This document shows, piece by piece, positions 6,829-12,020 of a stretch of 12,020 bases of DNA. Positions within the stretch are counted from its first letter, which is position 1; every line of letters starts with the position of its first letter. Both the position numbers and the translations under genes were made by a program. A model generated the notes under the pieces. It did no database searches and had not been told where the DNA came from. It saw only the letters and a list, made by a program, of their open reading frames with translations. Source of the stretch: Chloroflexota bacterium (GTDB lineage: Bacteria; Chloroflexota; Dehalococcoidia; UBA2247; RBG-13-53-26); assembly GCA_003650185.1 (NCBI GenBank), contig QMOF01000051.1:1-12020 (forward strand). Reading direction: 5' to 3'.

Positions 6829-8034
6829 ATGCCGGATACTCCTCTGGAAGGAATAAAGGTAATCAGCTTTGGTACTGGAGCGGTGATTCCTGACTTCGGC
6901 AAGATACTGGGAGAGCTCGGGGCTGACGTTATCAAGATAGAGTCGCGGGACAACCCTGACTTCATGAGGACTATCGGCCCCGACATGAACAACATTGCCG
7001 GTTTCAACGAGTCGAACCGCAGCAAGCGGAGCTTCGGCGTCAACCTTAAGACCGAGAAAGGCAGAGAGCTGGTCAGAGAGCTGATCAAGACCACGGACAT
7101 CATTGGGGAGAACTTTCGCGGCGGTGTGATGCAGAGCCTCGGCCTCGACTATGAAAACGTACGCCGCATCAAGCCCGATATCATCTACCTGAGCAGCCAG
7201 GGTTTTGGTTCTGGAGGCCCTTACAGTGATTACCAGGCTTACGGCCCTATGCTTGCCGCGGCTTCTGGTCTGCTCTACCTGTGGGCCCACCCCACTGACC
7301 CCTACCCGGTAGGCGCAAATGTGCCGCTACCCGATCACATGGCCAGCAAACAGGCAGTGTTCGCGGTACTGGCTGCGCTCGATTACAGGCGCCGCACAGG
7401 GAAGGGGCAGTTCATTGACATGTCCCAGATAGAGGTGGCGGCTTCCCTGATAGGCGATTATTACCTGGACTACACCATAAATGGGCGGATTCCCAAAGCG
7501 GTAGGCAACCGCAGCCCATATGCTGCTCCCCACGGATGCTATCGCTGCAAAGGCGATGATTGCTGGTGCGCCATAAGCGTGTTCACCAACGATGAGTGGC
7601 AGCGGTTCTGCGAGGCCATCGGCAGTCCTGCCTGGACCAAGGAGGCCAGATTCGCCGACACGGTAAGCCGGTTGAGGAACGTCGACGAGCTGGACAAGCT
7701 GGTTGAGGAGTGGACCATTGAGCGTGACGCTACCGAGGCAATGAACACCTTGCAGGCGGCTGGCGTAGCTGCTGGGGTCTGTCAGCGCTCGGAAGACACC
7801 ATAAATGACCCACAACTCAAATGGCTGAACGCACTTGTGGAGGTTGACCATCCCGTGGCGGGCAAGAGGCTCTACCCCGGCATACCGTTCAGGATGTCTG
7901 GTACCACGTTGCCCCCGAGCCGTCCAGCGCCCATGCTCGGGCAGCATACCGAGGAGATATGCCGCGAGATGTTGCGCCTATCCGAGGACGAAATAGCCAG
8001 GCTGAAGGAAGAGAAAGTCTTGGAGACGGCGTAG
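6829..8034 (+). CDS. Family III CoA-transferase (CaiB/BaiF), second gene of pair
   Basis: A 401-residue CaiB/BaiF CoA-transferase, a distant paralogue of the gene before it. Recognisable parts are GIKVISFGTGAVIPDFGKILGELGADVIKIES at the N-terminus, FGVNLKTEKGREL (69-81), SSQGFGSGGPYSDY (122-135), the catalytic Asp169 in PLPDHMASK, RRTGKGQFIDMSQIEV, and the C-terminal PAPMLGQHTEEICREML. The active-site aspartate and Gly-rich loop are both present, so this is not an inactive partner by sequence. In gene pairs of this kind the products often form a heteromeric transferase. Two independent homodimers with different acyl specificity are the alternative. The gene ends 100 bp before a converging operon. 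Confidence 0.93.
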   Translation: MPDTPLEGIKVISFGTGAVIPDFGKILGELGADVIKIESRDNPDFMRTIGPDMNNIAGFNESNRSKRSFGVNLKTEKGRELVRELIKTTDIIGENFRGGVMQSLGLDYENVRRIKPDIIYLSSQGFGSGGPYSDYQAYGPMLAAASGLLYLWAHPTDPYPVGANVPLPDHMASKQAVFAVLAALDYRRRTGKGQFIDMSQIEVAASLIGDYYLDYTINGRIPKAVGNRSPYAAPHGCYRCKGDDCWCAISVFTNDEWQRFCEAIGSPAWTKEARFADTVSRLRNVDELDKLVEEWTIERDATEAMNTLQAAGVAAGVCQRSEDTINDPQLKWLNALVEVDHPVAGKRLYPGIPFRMSGTTLPPSRPAPMLGQHTEEICREMLRLSEDEIARLKEEKVLETA

Positions 8035-8098
8035 GCTTCGGGTCTCTGCGACGCGGGGCTGGCTGGAGCGAGGATCCACACCCGGAAACACCTCTTAG

Positions 8099-8121
8099 GC
8101 ATGCCGTGTCCGTTGGCATGC
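8099..8121. terminator. Hairpin between converging operons
   Basis: GCATGCC (8099-8105) and GGCATGC (8115-8121) form a perfect 7-bp stem with a 9-base loop, in the 100-bp gap between two convergent operons. The position fits a bidirectional transcription end. There is no T-tract on either strand, so an intrinsic terminator of the standard type is not demonstrated. Confidence 0.4.
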
Positions 8122-8134
8122 TGGGTTAGACTGC

Positions 8135-8599
8135 TCAGGCAGGCTGGCGCACCGGGGTACTAACCCGGAAGAGCTTCTCCAGCCAGAGTTCCGCCCTGAT
8201 GAAGCTGTCCGTCAGCCCTAGCAGCGGCGGCAGCAGCCCGATCAGACGACTGGCCAGTGCAAGCCCAGGGCCCGCCGCCGGCACCACCATTCTGGCTACG
8301 ATTGGGGCGGAGCTCTCTACCAGTGGCGTCACCAGGCCAGCCGCTAGCCACAGCAGGCCCCTGATCAGCCTGGAATCGGCTGCGTGTCCCCCGAGTCTAA
8401 CCAGGCTTGGAAGCGATGGTGAGAGACGCTGCACCAGTCTGATCGTGCTCTGGCGCGTGCTCTTTCGCGACATGATTTTCTGCACCGCCCCTTTGGGCAG
8501 GGAGGCCATCAGCGGATCAACCATCTTCAGCACAGGTACCATAACCGGGGCCAGGCGTACTTTCTCCAGCTCGTTCAGGATTTCGATCAAGTTTGCCAT
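8135..8599 (-). CDS. Uncharacterised small protein, last gene of dehydrogenase operon
   Basis: I do not recognise a family for this 154-residue protein. It is rich in Leu, Pro, Ala, Ser and Arg, with predicted helices and no cysteine, so it is unlikely to bind an Fe-S cluster itself. The middle and C-terminal part (about 78-131) has two long, moderately hydrophobic stretches broken by Pro and Gly, compatible with membrane-associated or amphipathic helices. Basic residues concentrate at 43-58 (SRKSTRQSTIRLVQR). The ATG lies 2 bases after the stop of the Fe-S gene, and a run of five G's inside that gene's end could act as its ribosome site, so translation is probably coupled. A membrane tether or accessory subunit for the dehydrogenase is an inference from context. 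Confidence 0.7.
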   Translation of the reverse strand: MANLIEILNELEKVRLAPVMVPVLKMVDPLMASLPKGAVQKIMSRKSTRQSTIRLVQRLSPSLPSLVRLGGHAADSRLIRGLLWLAAGLVTPLVESSAPIVARMVVPAAGPGLALASRLIGLLPPLLGLTDSFIRAELWLEKLFRVSTPVRQPA

Positions 8600-8601
8600 A
8601 G

Positions 8602-9840
8602 CTATACCCCCATGGACTCTGCTACCAGTTCAGTCAGATCCTTGACTTCGATTGACACCTTCGCCTTGCGCATCACATCAACGAAGTTCGTCTTGCAGAA
8701 CGGGCACGAGGACACCAGAACGGACGCGCCGGTCTGTTTTATCAGTGGGACCTTTTCCATACCTATGTCCACTGCCAGCTCGGGATTGGATGCCTTCAGC
8801 CCTCCTCCCGCCCCGCAACACCACGCAGCATGTTCGGTCGGGTACATTTCAACCAGCCTGACACCCGGCAGCGCTTTGAGCACTGACCTGGGCTCATCGT
8901 AGATGCCCATAGCCCTGCCCAGGTGACACGGGTCATGATACGTCACTGTGGACTTTATGGAATTCTTAAACCTCAGCTTCCCGGCGGAGGCGAGTTGGGC
9001 CAGGAAGTCGGTTATATGGTGGACGCTGAAGGGCAAGTCCCCCACCATCTTCGGCCAGTCTCTGCCAATGGCCATGTAGCACTCAGCACACGGGGCGATG
9101 ATTCTCCTGACACCCTTCCCTGCCAGCAGCTCCACGTTGTGTTTGATCATCTTCCTGGCCAGGTCAATATTGCCAGCCCTGAGTAGCGGCGACCCGCAGC
9201 ACCACTCGTCAGGAAGGACAGCAAAGCTGACCCCGGCACGTTTCAGTATCCGGGCCGTTGACTGGGCGATTTCGCGAGTAAGGTAGGACGGAGTGCAGCC
9301 AACAAAGAGCACGGTGTCCGCAGCGTCCGGTATGCCCAGCCCATCGGCCCACTTCAGCCGGTCTGAGTGAGGCTGTCCATAGGGATTCCTGTTCTTGTCA
9401 GTGCTCTCGGCCATCTTCTTGAGAGGCTCGGGCTGTAGTCCGAGGTCGACGCAGTCTGCCCGCATCGCCTCGACAATTTCGACCGTGTGAAGAGTGTCCA
9501 TCTCTGCCCCCAGTGCATTGAGGATGGGCGGTACCAGAGTCTTGAGCGCACTTCCACCTATCTTGGCCACCACGTTGCCGAAGGGCCTGCACACCTCTTC
9601 ACACGAAGCGCAGGTAGTGCAGGCGAATACGCTTTCAGCGACTTCCTTGGAGTAACTCAGCGATCCCTCCAGGAGGTAGAAAGCTACGGTGTTGTGGCCC
9701 CTGGCCGAGGTATCTTCGAATCTGAGTTGGCCGTAGACAGGGCATGTCTTGTACCAACCGGCTTCGTCACACACCGTCTCCGTGCACATGGAGCAGTGGT
9801 TGCACATCCACACTTCCTGGCTGCACCGTTCGAGTCTCAT
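8602..9840 (-). CDS. GlcF/HdrD-like iron-sulfur protein with two CCG domains
   Basis: The electron-transfer partner of the flavoprotein encoded upstream, 412 residues. The N-terminal ferredoxin part has two cysteine groups. The first is Cys13, 16, 19 and 24 followed by Cys33-Pro, an expanded version of the usual pattern. The second is Cys74, 77, 80 and 84. Two CCG domains follow: Cys182, Cys214-Cys215-Gly and Cys251-x2-Cys254, then Cys305, Cys341-Cys342-Gly and Cys379-x2-Cys382. This is the order found in GlcF, GlpC and HdrD. The ATG at 9840 overlaps the upstream stop as ATGA and is preceded by GAGGAGGAG. The open frame runs on to 10308 but that part lies inside the FAD-oxidase gene. Likely role: passing electrons from 2-hydroxyacid oxidation to quinone or another membrane carrier, inferred from the family. 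Confidence 0.93.
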   Translation of the reverse strand: MRLERCSQEVWMCNHCSMCTETVCDEAGWYKTCPVYGQLRFEDTSARGHNTVAFYLLEGSLSYSKEVAESVFACTTCASCEEVCRPFGNVVAKIGGSALKTLVPPILNALGAEMDTLHTVEIVEAMRADCVDLGLQPEPLKKMAESTDKNRNPYGQPHSDRLKWADGLGIPDAADTVLFVGCTPSYLTREIAQSTARILKRAGVSFAVLPDEWCCGSPLLRAGNIDLARKMIKHNVELLAGKGVRRIIAPCAECYMAIGRDWPKMVGDLPFSVHHITDFLAQLASAGKLRFKNSIKSTVTYHDPCHLGRAMGIYDEPRSVLKALPGVRLVEMYPTEHAAWCCGAGGGLKASNPELAVDIGMEKVPLIKQTGASVLVSSCPFCKTNFVDVMRKAKVSIEVKDLTELVAESMGV

Positions 9841-11345
9841 TGCTCCTCCTCTAGGCCGAGGCCCAGCACCCCTGGGTTCATTATGTTGTTCGGGTCCAGA
9901 GCTTTTTTCAGGGTCTTCATGAAGGAGATATACTCGGGCTTGAGCCTCTTCATCAAGTACTGGCTCTCTTTTCCGATCCGGTAGATGGCTGCCAATCCGG
10001 TATCGAGATAGAAGTCGACTATGTCTGAGTACAGCTTCTGGGCCTTCTTCAGCTTTTCGGGGTCGCTGAAATCGACGGGCAACATGGCCACACTCTGGCA
10101 TACGCCGCCGCTGGCCAGAATTTGAGGGAATATGAAGAAACGGTCCGCTCCTATCATGGGGACGCTGCCACTGAGCGCGTCGGGGTCCCTGAGCATTATC
10201 TCCAGCACACCCTCCACCACCTTGGCCCATCGAGGAAGCGGTGCTATAGAACAGGTGTCGCTGCCGTTCGGCCCCATCACCTTGCCGAAAGTGGCTCCCC
10301 CTTCCCACTCCGTGGTGTCAGTTACTGATAGGCCGAGCGCCTTCATCAAGCCTCCCACGGGCAGAGGTGTGCCGCCGAACTCCCTGGCCATCCTGTCCAC
10401 GGCCTTTTTCTGCGCCCTGAAAATATCCTGGTCATAGGCTTCTGTAGTCAGGGCGACTATATCTCTCTCCCCCAGAAGAGGCCCGATTATCTTCTTGAGG
10501 GAGTCTGGCAGAGCGAAGTAGGCGATGCCCCATAGCTCGGTGACGTACCCGTACCACTCCAGCTTGAACATGAAGCCGAGCTGCGAGTCGACGTCCGGGA
10601 AGGAGTAGGCCAGATTCTCAGAGAACTCGGGGATGGGATACGTCTTGATGGTGAACTCTGTTATCACGCCAAACGCCCCGGCCCCGCCGAGGAATATGCC
10701 GACCACGTCTGGCCCGTGGCAGTACCGGTAGTACCAGTCTTTCACTTTGGTATTGGCCAGGGAACCGGTCTCTATGATATCCCCGTTTGGCAGGACCACC
10801 TGGAGGTTGAGAACGTTCTCGTTAACCCAGCCGTACTTGGGACTGTTTATGGAGAAGCAGTTGCCGCTGATGCCTCCCCCTAGGGTGCCCCCCAGGAAAC
10901 CGTGGGGCCCGCGGACGCCGGTCGTGATACCCTTCTTGGCCAGCTCGTGGTGTAGCTCACCCCATCTTATCCCCGGCTGGACGCGCACGGCATTCAGCCC
11001 CTCCTGATAGTCTATCACCTGGTTCATGTCCGTCATGTCGAGTATGATGCCGCCCACGCCCTTGAGCGGGGTGGCCGCGCCGGTCATGTCCGACCCGCCT
11101 CCCCGGGCTATTATGGGCATCTTGTGCACGTTGGCGAGTTTCACGATGTCAGAGACCTGCTGGGCGGAGTGAGGTTTGACCACGATGTCCGGGGTACCAT
11201 ATTTGTCGGACAGCGGGTGGAAGAAGGTGCTGCCGAAGTCCTCTATGGCATAGGTCCACCTGGTGACATCGTCTGCCCGGACATACTTTCCTCCCACCAC
11301 ACGCTCCAGCTCTTTGGCTACGGTTGCCCTCTTGCCTTCATCCAT
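9837..11345 (-). CDS. FAD-linked oxidase (GlcD / D-lactate dehydrogenase-like)
   Basis: A flavoprotein of the vanillyl-alcohol-oxidase/PCMH group, 502 residues, normal for GlcD-like D-2-hydroxyacid dehydrogenases. The N-terminal FAD_binding_4 domain covers about 45-235. It includes PIIARGGGSDMTGAATPLKG (77-96), where the FAD pyrophosphate binds, GVRGPHGFLGGTLGGGISGN (143-162) and GAGAFGVITEFTIKTYP. The rest is the FAD-oxidase C-terminal domain, ending in the diagnostic KKALDPNNIMNPG. I start it at ATG 11345, which has a GGGGGG stretch shortly upstream. A longer frame to 11438 would begin inside a terminator hairpin. It is the first gene of a three-gene operon, overlapping the Fe-S gene by 4 bp. 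The substrate (glycolate, D-lactate, another 2-hydroxyacid or even a lipid precursor) cannot be decided. Confidence 0.93.
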   Translation of the reverse strand: MDEGKRATVAKELERVVGGKYVRADDVTRWTYAIEDFGSTFFHPLSDKYGTPDIVVKPHSAQQVSDIVKLANVHKMPIIARGGGSDMTGAATPLKGVGGIILDMTDMNQVIDYQEGLNAVRVQPGIRWGELHHELAKKGITTGVRGPHGFLGGTLGGGISGNCFSINSPKYGWVNENVLNLQVVLPNGDIIETGSLANTKVKDWYYRYCHGPDVVGIFLGGAGAFGVITEFTIKTYPIPEFSENLAYSFPDVDSQLGFMFKLEWYGYVTELWGIAYFALPDSLKKIIGPLLGERDIVALTTEAYDQDIFRAQKKAVDRMAREFGGTPLPVGGLMKALGLSVTDTTEWEGGATFGKVMGPNGSDTCSIAPLPRWAKVVEGVLEIMLRDPDALSGSVPMIGADRFFIFPQILASGGVCQSVAMLPVDFSDPEKLKKAQKLYSDIVDFYLDTGLAAIYRIGKESQYLMKRLKPEYISFMKTLKKALDPNNIMNPGVLGLGLEEEQ

Positions 11346-11405
11346 TAGACCCCCCAAACGCAAATAGTCTGCCAGAATGGCGCCGGAAGCACAGCACAAC
11401 GGTGC

Positions 11406-11458
11406 AAAAAAAACTACCCGGACCACGTCCCCTGGCACGAGGTCTCAATCGCGGGTAG
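11406..11458 (-). terminator. Intrinsic terminator / attenuator before the FAD-oxidase gene
   Basis: On the minus strand CTACCCG (11458-11452) pairs with CGGGTAG (11420-11414). GACC pairs with GGTC and CGT with ACG inside it, with a 7-base bulge, one T-T mismatch and an 8-base loop. Eight T's (11413-11406) follow directly. This is a textbook Rho-independent terminator. It lies 60 bp upstream of the FAD-oxidase ATG, with no same-strand gene before it, because the region is divergent. It therefore most likely acts as an attenuator in the operon's own leader. Confidence 0.8.
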
Positions 11459-11476
11459 CGTTGAAAGGGCTGACAT
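11414..11476 (-). CDS. Possible leader peptide, 20 residues
   Basis: A short ORF in the leader that begins ATG TCA GCC at 11476 and ends with a TAG formed by the last three bases of the terminator's 3' arm. Its codons therefore cover the whole terminator hairpin, and a ribosome translating it would prevent the hairpin from forming. There is no good Shine-Dalgarno site and no run of a single amino acid codon as in classical biosynthetic leaders. It may be chance. Confidence 0.2.
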   Translation of the reverse strand: MSALSTLPAIETSCQGTWSG

Positions 11477-11483
11477 CTCTACA

Positions 11484-11496
11484 AGGCTCTCAGCCT
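11484..11496 (-). promoter_or_regulatory. Leader hairpin with a competing alternative
   Basis: In the leader RNA, AGGCT and AGCCT form a small hairpin around GAG. The same bases can instead join a 6-bp stem, GGCTGA with TCAGCC (spanning 11468-11495). The two folds exclude each other and sit just upstream of the terminator, as a switching element would. The pairing is by inspection and its energetics are uncomputed. Confidence 0.35.
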
Positions 11497-11543
11497 CTCC
11501 TACAGTCCCTCCTAACACCTCTGGCCCCTGGTATCCTTGCGAA

Positions 11544-11572
11544 AGGCTACTATCCCGCCCGAGGTATGTCAA
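11544..11572 (-). promoter_or_regulatory. Promoter for the dehydrogenase operon
   Basis: On the minus strand, a perfect TTGACA (11572-11567), a 17-bp spacer, and TAGCCT (11549-11544). The -10 keeps the three most conserved positions (TA...T). Transcription would start near 11537 and run about 80 bases before the terminator hairpin and about 190 bases before the FAD-oxidase ATG. Hence the operon has a long leader. Confidence 0.55.
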
Positions 11573-11644
11573 GTGTTTGTAGCGGGCTCTTCAATTTGTG
11601 ACAAAAATGTGTGGACCAAAGCCTTCATCAGGTTTTTTATTTGG

Positions 11645-11653
11645 TGCTATAAT
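11645..11653 (+). promoter_or_regulatory. Extended -10 promoter for the right-hand gene
   Basis: TGCTATAAT is a perfect extended -10 (TGn TATAAT) on the plus strand, about 115 bp upstream of the DUF2953-like start. The -35 at 18-bp spacing, TTCATC, is weak, which is usual for extended -10 promoters. A 6-bp inverted repeat, ACCAAA (11615-11620) and TTTGGT (11640-11645), brackets the -35 region and touches the extended -10, so it could be an operator. The divergent dehydrogenase promoter lies about 75 bp away. Confidence 0.5.
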
Positions 11654-11768
11654 AAAACCACCGGGCCGAACTTCCAAAAGGGCAGGCGTGTCGATATGGT
11701 TTTGAGACACGAGTGCGCCTGGTCTGTTCGATCTGGGACTGGAATAGCCAGCGAGAGGCTTCGGAGAA

Positions 11769-12020
11769 ATGTGGGTCACGGTGTTGGTCTTGGCCGGAGT
11801 GGTAGCCGTTACCGCTATTCTCCTTGTTGTGCCTGTGGATGTCGATTTCTCTGTTGAGAGGGAGACTGATTTCCGATCAAGAGCGCGGGTGAAGTGGATG
11901 TTTGGCCTGATCGGGAAGGAAATAGGCGGCCGACGAAACGAGAAGAAGGGCAAGCAGAAAGAGCACCGGCTGAATTTGAGGTCGCTCTTGGCCGCAATGA
12001 CCACGGGTGGGTTCCCACAC
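11769..12020 (+). CDS. DUF2953-like membrane-anchored protein, 3' end missing
   Basis: An open frame running off the right edge; 84 residues are visible. It starts MWVTVLVLAGVVAVTAILLVVPVDVDFSVERE, so one N-terminal transmembrane or signal-anchor helix (about 2-22) is followed by a beta-strand region. The passage ending RVKWMFGLIGKEI (about 41-53), and then a Lys/Glu/Arg-rich linker, resemble the start of DUF2953 proteins, small single-pass proteins sometimes found near sporulation genes in Firmicutes but also in other phyla. The call rests on the hydrophobic start, the PVDVDFSV-type pattern and the WxFGL motif, so it is tentative. GGAG sits only two bases before the ATG, a tight spacing. No function is known for the family. 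Confidence 0.6.
   Translation, partial: MWVTVLVLAGVVAVTAILLVVPVDVDFSVERETDFRSRARVKWMFGLIGKEIGGRRNEKKGKQKEHRLNLRSLLAAMTTGGFPH

Noticed and set aside
9841..10308. N-terminal extension of the Fe-S protein by 156 residues
   Set aside because: It lies fully inside the FAD-oxidase gene in another frame and has no recognisable domain. An ATG at 9840 with a strong ribosome site and an ATGA overlap explains the start.
11346..11438. Longer FAD-oxidase start at 11438
   Set aside because: That ATG is inside the terminator hairpin, and the extra 31 residues (with a Cys-Cys pair) are not like the family's N-terminus. The ATG at 11345 fits better.
11346..11540. T-box or known riboswitch in the dehydrogenase leader
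   Set aside because: GGCTGAGAG recalls part of the TPP element, but the rest of that motif is missing. No UGGNACC antiterminator or other class signature was found by eye.
1..12020. CRISPR array, insertion sequence, prophage, tRNA or rRNA
   Set aside because: No regularly spaced short repeats, transposase or integrase motifs, terminal inverted repeats with target duplications, or tRNA cloverleaf sequences were seen.

Overview
The window is high-GC bacterial DNA with densely packed genes, clear Shine-Dalgarno sites and several metabolic gene pairs. The mix is two adjacent family III CoA-transferases, a GlcD/GlcF-type flavin/iron-sulfur dehydrogenase pair, a long (TL5/Ctc-type) bL25 and a DUF2953-like protein. 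It suggests an uncultured, possibly anaerobic bacterium. A Chloroflexota (Dehalococcoidia/SAR202-like) host is my best guess, but no marker here proves it. I see no mobile element, CRISPR array, tRNA or rRNA.

Layout. (1) Positions 1-2486 hold two diverged tandem copies of an alpha/beta-hydrolase gene. Each is preceded by a related non-coding block, so the duplication unit of about 1.45 kb included upstream DNA. (2) The second hydrolase is followed after 19 bp by rplY (bL25), which converges on a minus-strand CNNM/CBS/CorC-type membrane protein gene (3190-4458). (3) A second kind of alpha/beta hydrolase lies at 4658-5398. (4) A two-gene operon of CaiB/BaiF CoA-transferases lies at 5598-8034, with a promoter-like sequence, a leader hairpin and an inverted repeat in front. 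(5) A three-gene minus-strand operon runs from 11345 down to 8135: FAD-linked oxidase, two-cluster/two-CCG iron-sulfur protein, and a small protein I do not recognise. The first two overlap by 4 bp (ATGA) and the third starts 2 bp after the second. (6) A 423-bp divergent region precedes a truncated plus-strand DUF2953-like gene at the right edge.

How they may work together. The FAD protein and Fe-S protein look like the dehydrogenase and electron-transfer subunits of one membrane-associated 2-hydroxyacid dehydrogenase. The two CoA-transferases look like the two subunits of a heteromeric enzyme, or two specificities, for moving CoA between carboxylic acids. The two operons converge with 100 bp between them, which is compatible with a shared organic-acid pathway but does not show one.

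The most notable regulatory signal is on the minus strand, between a good promoter (TTGACA, 17 bp, TAGCCT at 11544-11572) and the FAD-oxidase gene. It is a strong intrinsic terminator (11406-11458) with an eight-U tail, about 60 bp upstream of the start codon and with no gene before it. This is the arrangement of a transcription attenuator. I could not match the leader to a known riboswitch or T-box, so it is the best candidate here for something undescribed.
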